From Chara braunii (taxonomy: Eukaryota > Streptophyta > Charophyceae > Charales > Characeae), in assembly GCA_003427395.1 (NCBI GenBank), contig BFEA01000033.1, positions 1,610,243 to 1,634,122 of the forward strand: a stretch of DNA of 23,880 nucleotides, in the 5' to 3' direction. Position numbers and translations under genes: made by a program. Within the stretch, counting starts at the first letter, position 1, and each line of letters opens with the position of its first letter. The notes under the pieces were generated by a model that made no database searches, was not told the origin of the DNA, and saw nothing but the letters and a program-made list of their open reading frames with translations. Of this stretch, positions 1-9,736 are shown piece by piece.

Positions 1-260
1 GAGTGAAGGTTAACGGGCATACTAATATTCAACATTTATAGTCTGAACGTTTAGCTTTTATACATAGTTGGGCACGAACACTCGAATAGAGTGCAGGGAG
101 GGGGGGGGGGGGTCAGAATCTTCAGCGTTTTTACCACTTCAGAATTTTCAAAATCTTCACCGTTCCTACACACTCGGACAAGGGGGGGTATACTTCAAAA
201 TTTTCAGCATCTTCACCAATTCAAAATCTTCAGCATTCTACACACTTGAACAAGGGGGCG

Positions 261-412
261 AACGCTAAAGATTCTAAAAATTTCGAAGCGGTGAAAACGT
301 TGAAGATTCGAACCGCCCCCCTTAGAAAAAGAAAACGGGGGGAGGAGGGAGGGGGGGGGTCCGGAATCTTTAGTGTTTCCACCACATCACAATTTTCAAA
401 ATCTTAAGCGTT
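261..412. repeat. Foldback (inverted repeat) unit 1 of the G-rich array
   Basis: The left arm starts at AACGCTAAAG (261) and the right arm ends at AATCTTAAGCGTT (about 400-412). The arms pair imperfectly through about 50 bp. The stem is capped by a C run at 315-321 facing a purine stretch at 337-359 with several G runs. The loop is A-rich. Confidence 0.7.
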
Positions 413-754
413 CCCATACACTCGGACAGAAGGGGGTGTAGTTCAGAATTTTCAACATCTTCACCACTTCAGAATCGTCAGAATCTTCAGCGTTTCTACA
501 TACTCAGACAGGGGGGTGAAACTTCTGAACTGGTGAAAACGCTGAAGATTCTTACCCCCCTGCTTAAAAAAACAAAACAGGGGGAGGGGGGGGGGGTCAG
601 AATCTTCAGTGTTTCTACCAGTTTACAATTTTCAGAATCTTCAACATTCCTACACACTCGGACACAGGGAGGTGTACTTCATAATTTTCAACATCTTCAC
701 CACTGCAGAATGTTCAAAATCTTCAGCATTTCTACACAGTTGTACAAGGAGGCG

Positions 755-902
755 AACGCTGAAGATTCTGAAAATTCTGAAGTGGTGAAAACGCTGAAGA
801 TTCAGAAGAACCCCCCTCAAAAGAACAAAACAATGGCAAGGGGGGGTGATTCAGAATCTTCAGTGTTTCCACCACTTCACAATTTTCATAATCTTCAGCG
901 TT
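755..902. repeat. Foldback unit 3 of the G-rich array (best-preserved hairpin)
   Basis: Arms 755-807 and 852-902 are near-perfect reverse complements. Inside them, C6 (811-816) faces G7 (840-846), leaving an A-rich loop of about 23 nt. This is the cleanest example of the design repeated through the array. Confidence 0.85.
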
Positions 903-1257
903 CCTACACACTCGGACAGAGGGGGGTGTACTTCATAATTTTCAGCATTTCACTACTTTAGAATCTTCAGAATCTTCAGCGTTTCGACATACTCAGACAG
1001 GGCGGTGAACGCTGGAGATTATGAAAATTCTGAAGTGGTGAAAATGCTGAAGATTCGGAAGTCCGCCCCCTTAAAAAAAACAAAACAGGGGGAGGGGGGT
1101 TCAAAATCTTCAGCGTTTCCACAACTTCATAATTTTCAGAATCTTCTGCGTTCCTATATACTCAGACAGAGGGGGGCGTACTTCATAATTTTCAGCATCG
1201 TCAACACTTCAAAATCTTTAGAATCTTTCGAGTTTCTATACACTCAGACAAGGGGGA

Positions 1258-1534
1258 AAACGATAATATTTTTAATATTGATTCAACGTAGAGGTATTCC
1301 GCATTTTTGGAATGTATATTGTAAAGAGATAGAACACAAATGTATACATGAATTTAATTTATGTATTTTCACTTGAGTTTATAGTTATAAAAGCACGTCT
1401 GAAATCGTTGAACCTCTGCTTAAGAAAACTTCAAAAATGCTGAAAGATCTCGAGATCAGAATTAGTTTCAGCGAAGATTCGAAGTGTCGTTCACCACGTG
1501 TGTATTTTTCGGCAAAAGCCGAGAAGGATCAGGA
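1258..1534. other. Unique AT-rich spacer, nothing recognised
   Basis: This stretch lies between the G-rich foldback array and the first satellite unit. No open frame with coding character, RNA gene or repeat was recognised in it. Confidence 0.5.
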
Positions 1535-2182
1535 GTCTTGGGATACGTAACTAAAAAACGAATGAGTATTTAAAAAAAAAAAAAACTTTGGACTTTATTT
1601 TTCAACGAAAGCAAAGAATGGTGGAGGGGCTAGGGATAAAAAAAACAAAAAATGACTAAGTATAGGAGGAAAAAAAACAAAATTAGGCTCTATTTTTCGG
1701 TTAAAAAAAAGAAGGGTCTAGGGTCTCGAAATTGGAACAAAAAAACGACTAAGTATACAAAAACGAAAAAGAAAACTCTTGGCTCTATTTTTCGGTGAAA
1801 GCAAATAAGGTCCTAGGGCGTAGGGATGATAAGTAAAAAACAACTTCGTATACAAAGAAAAAATAAAAACTCTTGGCTCTATTTTTATAGAAAAGCAAAG
1901 AAGGGTTCAAGGACTAGAGATAAGTAACTAAAAAACGAATGAGTATACGAAGGGAAAAAAAAAAACTCTGGACTCTTTTTTCGGTGAAATTAAAAAGGAC
2001 ATAGAGTCCTTGATAGGTATCTAAATAACGACTAAGTATATGAAGGAAAAAAAAGAAAACTCCGGGTTCTATTTTTCGACGAAAGAAAGAAGGGTCTCAG
2101 ACCTACAGATAGGTAACTAAAAAATGATTGAGTATACAAAGAAAAAAAAAAATTAGGTTCTATTTTTCGGTTAGGGCCTAGG
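1535..2182. repeat. ~97-bp satellite array, block A
   Basis: About seven degenerate units are present. Each holds GGGATAGGTAACTAAAAAACG, GACTAAGTATACGAAG, a long A tract, CTCTGGGCTCTATTTTTCG, and GAAAGCAAAGAAGGGTCTAGG. The ACTAAGTAT/AATGAGTAT core recurs about every 95 bp (near 1560, 1655, 1735, 1840, 1940, 2030, 2125). The array stops at TAGGGCCTAGG (2172-2182) and resumes at the same word at 7035, so PLE-1 interrupts it. Confidence 0.9.
2172..2182. repeat. PLE-1 target-site duplication, left copy
   Basis: The 11-bp word TAGGGCCTAGG is repeated exactly at 7035-7045. Joining the left flank to the sequence after the right copy regenerates a normal satellite unit reading GGGCCTAGGGATAGG, as in uninterrupted units near 13690. 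Confidence 0.85.
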
Positions 2183-2889
2183 TGATTGGTCAGAACTCAT
2201 GCAAGTAAGCAATGAGAGTCACTCCACACAGAGCGTGACAAGTAAGATAGTGTACGAAAGTAGAACTCAATTCGAACCACATGCTTACACCAACCCAATG
2301 ATCCGCCAAAACATTCCACAGTCCCCGATCGTTACCGCAATGCGGAACGTGGTCGTCGAAAGAGGCCTACTAACTCACACGCATCCTACTTATAGTTCAA
2401 TAACGGAGATGTCGCTACAACAAAACATCAAATCATTAGTATCGGTAGTACCGTAGTACTGTTAGTCTGACTAGGTGGCTGCGCATTCTACACTAGCAAT
2501 TCGAGATACCGTCAGTCCAAAAAACACTGAATCTGGTTTTAAACTTACTACGTAACAAAACTAAATTTGGTCTGGCCGTACTACCGTACGATCGACCTGA
2601 TACCGTGCAGGCCCAGCAACCGGCACCTGATTAAACCGCTGAATGTCCCAGGCCTAAAAACACACACAACTGCACCCTTACACACGCAGCTCAAGGCCGG
2701 GAGAACCCCTGTCAGATCGCTCGAACAAATGCAGATAGTACCCTGTCCGAACAATCCATAAGGGCAGTAACAGAAAAAAGAAAAAAGGAAAAAAGGAAGA
2801 AAAATAACTCAAAGAAACAGAACGCAATCAAAGCGACTCATAAAACTTCAAAAAAAGCAGTACTGCAGACCATGTCAGACTTCTACCGT
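2183..2889 (-). other. PLE-1 3' tail (non-coding)
   Basis: About 700 bp separate the ORF2 stop from the downstream insertion boundary. A purine-rich stretch (2766-2815 on the plus strand, so T/C-rich in the element) lies about 75 bp after ORF2. No poly(A), pLTR match or ribozyme core was found. Two short open frames on the opposite strand (2199-2456, 2567-2761) show no conserved features. Confidence 0.6.
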
Positions 2890-5741
2890 CTATTGAAACA
2901 GCTTAACAGTCTCATGCCACATGTCGTCCCTTCTAAAAGCAAATCTCCTTAGCTCGTTGTTGAAGAATTCCACTGGGAAATCCATCAGCCTTAGCTCACG
3001 TCTTAGTGCCAGAACGCGACCCGGGATCTCAGTCCTGATGGAGGTGTGTTGATCAATCCTGCTAAGGTAGCTATGCATCGTAGCACTCTTCTGAAGTTTG
3101 CTACCCCACGACTTATATGACTGCCCATTCTTGATTTCAAGGACATCGCTGGTCCATAATTTGGCCTCATTGCGGGACAACTGCACAGATCCCAAATACG
3201 GAAAGGTGCTTCTGCATCTCACTTCACAACCCAGGAAGTCAATCCTACCAGTCTCATTATCGGTACGCTTCATGCACAGGCCCTTCGGGTAACAATCCTC
3301 GAACAGTTTCGACACCTGCTCTTGACTGTCGTATGTTAATGACGCCATTACAATCATGACATCATCAACCAAGCGCAACCCAAACACACGACGATTAAGC
3401 CTACCCAGGTTCCTCAAGAAGAGGTACTCCGAGTAAGCACATAAAATACAGGCGAGTGGCGGGCTGGTTGTCTTGCCCATCGGGATCCCCACGTCCTGTC
3501 GAACAATCACATTAGTAGCACATGTGTACAATCAAGTTCAATACGCAGGAACCTTATAATGTCACAAAAATCCAGCACTCTCCAGTGGTATGCATCAGTC
3601 GTCCTCCCAAAGGTCGCTCCCTTCCCCCTTGTGTTTACCTGCACCCACTCACGACCCTTGCTGCGATGATGATCGAATAACCAATCTACTGCTTTCACAA
3701 TATCAGCATGCGGCAACCTGCTAAACATGTCCTTAATATCGAAGGACATCAGTCTAAGGTCCTTGACCGTTCCGATCCGCCTAATCTTAGAATTAATAAG
3801 ATCAAGGCGGAAAGTCAATAAGGACACTGCAGGCAGGTTAAAGTGTAAGTCGCGTGGGATCCTAGAAAGTAGAAAATTTAGCCCGCGTGCCACAACTCTA
3901 CCGGTACGAACCATCGATTCTGAAAACGTGGGGCAAATCGGTCTGTAACGCATCAAATCCTTATGCTTAGGGATTATATAAGCATTACCCAACTTTCCCT
4001 TCTTATCCCACCGAGCAAATTTGTTCAGACCAGCACCGCCAACATCCTCACGAATCTCCCTAAGCACCATGCATTCCTTTGACTCTATGACTTTGTACCC
4101 ATAATTCCTGACAAACGTATCCAACATGGCTTCATAATAGATTTTCGGGCACATGACCACCGTTTCTCCTGGATTCCGATCCAGGGGGGTCAGGACCAAA
4201 CCCTCAAAGAGTTTCTTTAAATCAAACACATCGGTCAGAGTTAAAGTATCTAATCTATCAGACTGACTAGTCATACAATTCGACAATACAGTGTCCGGAA
4301 TGTAAGCGATGTCCGTTCCAAAATTCCTCCATTCCCGAAAACCAGTAGCAATCTCTTGCCGTAACTGCGAAATCTGGTCTTGTAGCTGAGCCTTGGGGAT
4401 GTTGTTCGCGCTAACCAAAAGTGGCTACTCTACGTATTCCGGTCCCAAGCGAAAGTGCACGTGACCATCCACACGGGGATAGGTAAAGCCTGCATCCTGG
4501 CAGATCAGCACATCATGATCTGCAAAAGCTCGATGATTGTGCAGCAACTCGCCGACAGTCAAATTCTTCTGCAAAACTATCCGAGTCTTTTTTCGTGCAC
4601 GCTGCTTAAAACAAGATGGTAAATCACAGCCAACAAGTATATCATTCACTACCTTGCGGGGCTCACTCAGTCTAAGTCGATCGTCAAACTTGACCTTAAT
4701 CAGCTTGTCAGCATTCAGGCTCAAGTTAAACTTTTCACTGAACACACGTGAGAGGAGGCGGCACAAATACCTCCGAGTGGATTTCTTAGAGAAATCCTTA
4801 ATGACGTTATACAAACGCAACAAGGATTTCATACCCCACGAATAAAATTTATTCACAGCACGGGGATTCCTCAGAATAGATATGATAAGATTCTTTAGAA
4901 ACACACACTGAGGTTTCCACATCACAACAAGATCAACACGAATGCAACCACCAGACTCAAACAACAACTTAGCATCCCGTAACTTAGACTTTTTCCCATC
5001 CTTAGATAACTTCGTCCATCCAAAGGTCCGAGACAGCTTCTTCCACGGTGTTTGCCAAAGGTTCCCACCACTCACAAAGATTTCAAAGCTCTCTCTACTT
5101 TGGGCACGACCCTTGAGAATTTCGTACAGGTCCAAAGACCATCCAGATTCGTTTCCCAAACGAAAACGTAATGGCGCAATGATCCTCTCCGATTCCCCAA
5201 ATCCCTTCCCAATCCTAGCCCTCTCCTTCCGACCTTTGCATGCTTTCTGGCTCCTCCCATTCTTTTTAATGCCGGCAGTATTCAAAAACGGTGACCACTG
5301 CCTAATGTACACACCTTCCAACTTCGTCAACTCCCCATTAGTAATTGTATCGACTGGAATCAGTACATACTTGTCCAAACCAAAAACACTCAGCCATCTA
5401 TACAAATGATTAGGCTTACGTGTCTTACATGCATAGACATGTTCTCTCCACCGTACATCCAGATGTCAGGTACTCTTACCGACATATTGGGATTTGCAAT
5501 AGAGTGAGCAGCCAAGGTAAACACACTGACGTAGATTAACAAAGTCCGTACCGAAGTCATCATACAGTCGAAGCCATGCATCGACACACTTACGAGTCCA
5601 GCGGAGTTCCCCAGCGAAAGATAAACGAACGACAGTCAAACGTAAAATTTCCTCGACGCGCGCATCTACGTAACCCAACACAGCCCTCAATACGGTTAAG
5701 CTACTGACAATATCCCAAAGATCAGCAATACTGAAAATGCA
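2890..5741 (-). pseudogene. PLE-1 ORF2: GIY-YIG endonuclease + reverse transcriptase (damaged)
   Basis: About 950 codons encode the pol-like protein of the element. The GIY-YIG domain comes first: a VYL/QYVGKS region near 5470-5540, the RWREH arginine helix near 5450, and a catalytic-Glu helix with LEGVYIRQ and a following P-x-LN near 5320. A linker of about 250 residues ends in PRVDGHVHFR near 4450. The RT follows: LDRNPGETVV near 4180 (equivalent to ADKG-type motif 1), IPKHKD...RPICP near 3970, motif A FDIKDMF near 3740, motif B GIPMGK near 3480, motif C RLVDDV at 3361-3378, and FLGCEV near 3230. The protein ends about 60 residues past a conserved FF-N/D-x-L region, with no C-terminal endonuclease. 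Damage: TGA at 5466-5468 replacing an Arg, TAG at 4425-4427, and a frameshift near 3531-3540. There is no ATG between the ORF1 stop and the GIY-YIG core. Confidence 0.88.
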
Positions 5742-6899
5742 TCACCCCTCAGTGCTCTGCGTCGTCTCCTCAACCACATCGGTACTGACGTCATCAGGTT
5801 CGGCAGACGCAGCTTCATCGCTCTCAGGTCCAAAGGCGAGTTGCGCACGATGCACAGCAATATCGAAAATAGACTCAAACTTACCATTGTAAGTGATATC
5901 CTCATCCCTGCAGATGTTCTGCAGCACCAGAGCATCAAGACCTTTGAGATCGTTCATAATCTTTTTCTTGAATCTCAAGCGTTTGACAGCTCCAAGCCCA
6001 GCCACATCGGCCTTCTTTCGAATCGATGGGGGAGTCTTCTTTGGCGTAGGCATATTTTCTTGTCTTTTTGCTTTGGCGCGCGTAAGGCGTTCGGTCAACT
6101 TCGCAGGCTTCGTCACTTTCCTCGGTGTCCGCCTAGGAGGTTGCTTCATCGGAGGACTTCCTTCAAAGACCGGTCCAGGGCCTCTTTTATGCTTCTGCGA
6201 TATGCACAGCTTACGTGTACGTTCACTGATCTCCTCGGTGTCACTACCACTAGCACCGCTTTCTTGATCAGATCCCGGAAGTGGGATCGCCTTCTGTTTA
6301 CCACGTGCCACCGTCCTGCACAGCTCGTTGCTCGTCTCACGAATCTCAAAGCGCACATCCTCTTGAACGTCTTCACGCAGCTCTCCGACACGCAAAGCGA
6401 CCTTAATATCCAGGTGCTTATTCACCTCTTCAAATTTCTCAGCATCACGACGCAACTTCTCCTCCTTCTTCTTGCGCTTCAATTCCGCTTCAGCGTGCTC
6501 CGCTTCCGCACGTTCTTCTGCCTCCTTCTTCTCCATCTTCCTCCGTTCCTTCATAGCTTTCTTCTGTTGTTCGATTTCAACGTATTGGCAGACCGCTGCC
6601 ACGCTCTTGCTGATCTCGGCCACCTTTGACTCCAACAGTTCACCGGAGGTAGAGCGCTTGCCTTGACTTCGATCGCCCCGCGAATCCGTTGAAGACGATG
6701 GTCGAGATACACGTTGTCGCCTTGGCTGAGTGCACTGGTTAGCATAATGCCCCAGCTCGTCACAATTGAAACACCGAATCGGGCAACGGCGTGATTCCCG
6801 CTCATAACCACCCTCTCTATAATCCTGTCCATCGCGCCCTCGATCACGCCGCTCGCGGTTATCATAACCTCGATCCCGGTGATCACCATACCCAGACAT
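5742..6899 (-). CDS. PLE-1 ORF1: gag-like protein, CCHC knuckle and coiled coil (385 aa)
   Basis: This is the only fully open element gene in the window. The ATG at 6897-6899 opens an Arg/Gly/Tyr/Asp-rich head (residues 1-38, RGG-like). A CX2CX4HX4C zinc knuckle follows (CFNCDELGHYANQC, about residues 43-56), then a Ser/Arg stretch, then a highly charged coiled coil (about 85-180; ERRKMEKKEAEERAEAEHAE). A basic Pro/Lys-rich region (about 230-300) precedes a short conserved domain near residues 315-355 (LQNICRDEDITYNG...IAVHRAQLAF), and the protein ends in an acidic tail. By family knowledge, knuckle plus coiled coil implies RNA binding and multimerisation, as in retroelement gag/ORF1p; this is inference here. 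The stop (TGA 5742-5744) is in frame with ORF2 directly downstream. The function of the C-terminal domain is unknown; it looks weakly SAP-like. Confidence 0.82.
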   Translation of the reverse strand: MSGYGDHRDRGYDNRERRDRGRDGQDYREGGYERESRRCPIRCFNCDELGHYANQCTQPRRQRVSRPSSSTDSRGDRSQGKRSTSGELLESKVAEISKSVAAVCQYVEIEQQKKAMKERRKMEKKEAEERAEAEHAEAELKRKKKEEKLRRDAEKFEEVNKHLDIKVALRVGELREDVQEDVRFEIRETSNELCRTVARGKQKAIPLPGSDQESGASGSDTEEISERTRKLCISQKHKRGPGPVFEGSPPMKQPPRRTPRKVTKPAKLTERLTRAKAKRQENMPTPKKTPPSIRKKADVAGLGAVKRLRFKKKIMNDLKGLDALVLQNICRDEDITYNGKFESIFDIAVHRAQLAFGPESDEAASAEPDDVSTDVVEETTQSTEG

Positions 6900-7034
6900 A
6901 AAGCCTGGGTTTCTTCAGCAGCGTTCGTCCCAGCACTTGTAAATGATAGTAACCACAACCTCTGAGGCAGTAGCGCGCTCACTTATTCCGGCTATTTGTC
7001 ACCAGAATAGTTCAAGCGAGCAATACGCGAGCAA
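6900..7034 (-). other. PLE-1 5' leader
   Basis: 135 nt lie between the insertion boundary and the ORF1 ATG. The element's first bases read TTGCTCGCGTATTGCTCGC, a small internal direct repeat of TTGCTCGC. No match to the 3' end or to the other elements' pLTRs was seen. Confidence 0.55.
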
Positions 7035-7045
7035 TAGGGCCTAGG
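7035..7045. repeat. PLE-1 target-site duplication, right copy
   Basis: TAGGGCCTAGG matches 2172-2182 exactly and is followed by GATAGG, the normal continuation of the satellite unit. Confidence 0.85.
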
Positions 7046-7100
7046 GATAGGAACCTGAAAAACGAATAAGTATACAAATAAAAAAAAGAAAACTTTGGGC
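7035..7100. repeat. ~97-bp satellite, block B (part of one unit)
   Basis: This continues the unit broken by PLE-1: GGGATAGGAACCTGAAAAACG, AATAAGTATAC, A tract, AACTTTGGGC. It is then broken by the small TIR element at 7101 and resumes at 7419. Confidence 0.85.
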
Positions 7101-7418
7101 ATGTGTAGCATTGCGTTCGGGTTCGGTGACCGAACACGAACGAGCACCAACACCCTCCGAACGCGAACATAAAAATAAAAAATCTTTTTAGAAAAATATG
7201 AAACAACTATATGTTACGTAACATAATAATACAAACAACTTTTGTCTGAGAGTTATGCTCAAATTCTTAACCAAACTCGAGTTAAAAAAAAAAAAAAAGT
7301 TTTTTATTTTTTATTTTTAAATATGTTTGGTCAAACTCATTCGGGAGGCGTTCGACCGAACACTCAAATATGCTCGGACGTTCGGAAAAGCTCCGAACAT
7401 GTTCGGTGTGCTACTAAG
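7101..7418. mobile_element. MITE-like TIR element, copy 1 (318 bp)
   Basis: The ends carry TGTAGCA (7104-7110) and its inverse TGCTACT (7409-7415). The inside is rich in GTTCGG/CCGAAC words and GAACATGTTC palindromes, with a central A/T tract and an ACTCGAGTT core. A second copy lies inverted at 22803-23060. The flanks are CTTTGGGC (7093-7100) and CCCTGGGC (7419-7426), 6 of 8 identical, which fits an aged 8-bp target duplication such as hAT elements make; other superfamilies are possible. It is non-coding and too short to be autonomous. It splits one satellite unit, so it arrived after the array formed. Confidence 0.72.
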
Positions 7419-7568
7419 CCCTGGGCTCTATTTTTGTCGAAAGCAAAGAAGGGTCTGGGACCTAGGGATAGGTACCTAAAAAACGACTGAGTATACGAAG
7501 AAAAAAAACAAAACTCTGGGCTCTATTTTTCGACGAAAGCAAATAAGGGCCTAGGGCCTAGGGATAGG
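7419..7568. repeat. ~97-bp satellite, block C
   Basis: About 1.5 units run from CTGGGCTCTATTTTTGTCG to GGGCCTAGGGATAGG, where PLE-2 interrupts the array. The next unit resumes at 13299. Confidence 0.9.
7559..7568. repeat. PLE-2 target-site duplication, left copy
   Basis: The 10-bp word TAGGGATAGG recurs exactly at 13299-13308, immediately outside the opposite pLTR. Joining the two flanks gives GGGATAGGTACCTAAAAAACG, the satellite consensus. Confidence 0.82.
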
Positions 7569-8289
7569 GGGTCTTTTTTCTACGAACCCTCTCTGATACT
7601 GGTTTCCTTTTTTTCCTTTTAGTGTGGTTCGAGCAGTTTTTGGACTATTGATTTATGTGAGAAAGTCATGTGGGCTAATTGACAGATGGCTATCTCTGAA
7701 CTGGTCTATCTTTTATTTTAGTCATTTTTCCTTTCTTCTTTTTTTCTATTTCCTTTTTTTGCCTCAGGATCCGGCAGACGTTACCTAGTAGCTGGATAGA
7801 TGAATTTGGATAGACAGCAAGTCCAGGATGCTTTCTCAAGGTTCTTACGATATTTTTCCACTATTTGGTTTGTTTTTTTGAGCGACCTAGGTTGTTGTGA
7901 ATGGGTGTAGCTGATAGTGGTACTTGAAGTTGTGGGTACTTTGGTACTGTGGGTTTTTGTGCGACTTCGTTTTACGTCTTCGATGAAACGAGTTGAGCGT
8001 TCAAGTGAACTGTAAAGTCTTTGACGACTAAAGTTCATCGTACCGACTTTTATGCCCCTGATGATCCTGGTTCTGACGGTCAGGTGAAACCAGTAGGGTT
8101 TTCGCCATGACTGTACTTCAAGTTTTATTTTAATATACAAAGTCGCGTTTGGAACATGAGTCGTTGTCTTGTTTTCTCTCTCCTTTTCTCCTTCGCTCCT
8201 TTCTTGTCGGTCTCTCTTCTTTTCCTCCTCCGGGTTGTCATTCGAGTTTGTTATAAGATTGCCACGATTGTGTCGAAAGTTATCATACT
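7569..8289 (+). repeat. PLE-2 5' pLTR
   Basis: This is co-linear with 12581-13299 over about 720 bp with scattered substitutions and small indels. It ends at TTATCATACT. Inside are a long pyrimidine tract ending GCCTCAGGATCC (about 7735-7775, resembling a 3' splice site), a hammerhead motif (8054-8099) and a CT-rich stretch (8165-8230). The terminus reads AGGGGGTCTTTTTTC and merges by microhomology with the TAGGGATAGG target. Confidence 0.88.
8054..8099 (+). ncRNA. Hammerhead ribozyme motif (type I), PLE-2 5' pLTR
   Basis: Stem I GCCC (8054-8057) pairs with GGGT (8096-8099, the last pair being G-U). The core is CTGATGA (8058-8064). Stem II CCTGG/TCAGG (8066-8070 with 8080-8084) has the loop TTCTGACGG, and a U-U mismatch sits at the stem base (10.1/11.1). 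Then come GAA, a two-base-pair stem III (AC/GT) with a CA loop, and the cleavage triplet GTA, with predicted cleavage after 8095. Minimal stem III is typical of PLE hammerheads. The same layout with compensating changes occurs in PLE-3. Confidence 0.75.
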
Positions 8290-8351
8290 TTCATCCACGA
8301 AGTAACCGACGTAGAAGTTAGACTATCGTTGTGTAGCTTCGTTCTCCAAAA

Positions 8352-9722
8352 ATGACATATAATAACATTAGTTCCAATGTGACTGATACTCGCTCTTGCT
8401 ATAACTGTGGCCAGAGGGGCCACATCTCCCGTTTCTGTCCCTTTCATGACCGTAGGCTGAATGGTGGTCAATCTACCAACACGGCTATAGTGTCGGCTTA
8501 GGCCCCGTTGTTGACTTTGCCAGCTAATAATAATATAGGGACCGTTGTTTCTAATTACAACGACGACTCGAATGGAGGAGGCTATCTTAGTAAAAAAGTG
8601 ACGTCACTTGAAGATATTGTTGGAAAAATCAAGACCAAGCACGATGTCGATGAAGCCAAGGAACAGGCGGCACGTGGGGAGGAAGAACGTAAGAACTGTG
8701 AGCGTGAAAAGAAGAGAGGCGGCAGAGCGATAAGAAGGAGCGGGAAGAGTTCCACGCTCAGATTAACAAGGAAGTATCAGAGAATTGGACCGAGTGTACG
8801 AGGCGATTAATTTGAAGAAAAACCTGGACAATGATGAGGTGGCCAAATTGAAAGCGAGGATTGAAGAACTGCAGCGTCGACCATGTGTGGCGAGTACATC
8901 TTCTGACGCTGCTACTGCTAAGTCCGACGAAGTCACCCGCCTGCGCGCTGAGCAGGTTGAAATGAGAAAGGTTGTCGACCAGCATTTCAAAGCTCTGGAG
9001 GAGGTTATCCGTGCCTTGCAGAAGCAGTGCGACGATGCGGAGGCGAATGTCGAGGTATGGAAGGCAAAAACTCTGCGTCCTGGTAATAAGAGAGGAGGCA
9101 TGGTTATTGGAGCTACACCAGCAGTACAAGTCAGGACAAGGCTACAGATGACTTCTACTGAGACTCTTGTGGGGTGAAGGAGGATTGACGAGAGGGTGAA
9201 GGGTTTGGTTGAGAGACACCAGGAGGAGGTGCAAATTTTGCAAGAATTAAGAATGAAGGAGGTCAACACAAGGAAACAAAGTGAACTGGAGTTTGAGAGC
9301 TTGCAAGAATAAATAGAAAGATTAGAGGTGGCTAATCGGATGAAGGCAAAAAGTAATCTGAAAGCCAGATTGGATGAGGCGGCTGTGCCATCGGGAAGGA
9401 AGGCTGCGAAATTCGGGGCCAAGACTAAGGAAAAGGCTGAAGCCAGCCCGGTGATTGACGTTGACCGAGATACCTTTTTGCGAAAGGCCAGAAGGAAGTT
9501 CCGAGGGAAGAATAAAGATCAGGTGTTAGAGATCTGCAGTAAGGAGGGGGTGCGATACTCTACTTTGGAACCAACGAAATAGGTCATTGCACAGCGAAGA
9601 GTGGAGATGACATTTGATGAAGGAAAAGAGGGCTCTGGAAGGAAAAAGAAACGTCTGTACTGGAGGTAATTGAAGATGAGGATAACTCCGAGGGGGATGG
9701 GCGTGATTCTGGTGCTTCTTAG
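8352..9722 (+). pseudogene. PLE-2 ORF1: gag-like CCHC/coiled-coil protein (damaged)
   Basis: The ATG at 8352, 62 nt after the pLTR, begins a frame with a CX2CX4HX4C knuckle (CYNCGQRGHISRFC, residues 16-29) and then an in-frame TAG at 8499-8501. The same frame resumes with a charged coiled-coil region. Two frame changes (about 8725 and 8780) lead into LKARIEELQRR...EVTRLRAEQVEMRKV and an ALRPG-like motif (KTLRPGNKRGG, about 9065-9100) also found in PLE-3. Further stops are TGA 9175-9177, TAA 9310-9312 and TAG 9580-9582. The C-terminal conserved domain (VLEICSKEGVRYS...IAQRRVEMTF, about 9520-9620) and an acidic tail ending at TAG 9720-9722 match the PLE-1 and PLE-3 layout. RNA binding is inferred. 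Confidence 0.8.
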
Positions 9723-9736
9723 AATCACGCTCAGAC

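Larger units (their letters stand above)
92..1257. repeat. Tandem array of ~245-bp foldback units with G-rich loops
   Basis: About five diverged units recur at roughly 112, 358, 594, 846 and 1097. Each runs through CAGAATCTTCAGCGTTTCC-like sequence, TACACACTCGGACA, a G run, then the reverse complement (GAAGTGGTGAAAACGCTGAAG). Neighbouring arms therefore form long hairpins. In the clearest case, 755-807 pairs with 852-902 at about 47 of 51 positions, and the stem is extended by a C6 run at 811-816 pairing with a G7 run at 840-846. Tips of other hairpins carry runs of 5-13 G. Open frames across the block simply follow the repeat and look non-coding. No known satellite family was recognised. Confidence 0.85.
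2183..7034 (-). mobile_element. PLE-1: permuted Penelope-like retroelement without pLTRs
   Basis: This 4852-bp insertion is bounded by an 11-bp target duplication. Read on the minus strand it has a 5' leader of about 135 nt, an intact gag-like ORF1, then ORF2 with GIY-YIG followed by RT, then a 3' tail of about 700 bp. The domain order matches the Naiad/Chlamys type of PLE, which carries GIY-YIG ahead of the RT. Unlike PLE-2 and PLE-3 I see no terminal direct repeats and no hammerhead core at either end, so this is either a different subfamily or a single-unit insertion. ORF2 carries two in-frame stops and one frameshift, so the copy is probably dead although it is the best preserved in the window. 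Confidence 0.85.

Noticed and set aside
68-1376. Open frames of 66, 142 and 123 codons in the left array
   Set aside because: They follow the tandem repeat, carry repeat-derived peptide words and have no independent coding features.
2183-2889. Search for a hammerhead or pLTR at the ends of PLE-1
   Set aside because: No CTGANGA core on the minus strand and no direct repeat between 2183-2889 and 6900-7034 was found by eye.
5841-6629. 262-codon plus-strand frame opposite PLE-1 ORF1
   Set aside because: It is a Leu/Ser/Phe-rich shadow of the charged coiled coil on the other strand.
7600-7660. tRNA-like GTGGTTCGAG word near the PLE-2 5' end
   Set aside because: No acceptor or anticodon stem could be folded around it.
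7569-8289. Interpretation of the PLE-2 repeats as true LTRs of a Gypsy/Copia element
   Set aside because: There are no TG...CA ends and no protease, integrase or RNase H; the RT motifs and GIY-YIG are PLE-type, and the repeat carries a hammerhead.
8763-9422. 219-codon minus-strand frame opposite PLE-2 ORF1
   Set aside because: It is an antisense shadow of the coiled-coil region; the knuckle and C-terminal domain lie on the plus strand.
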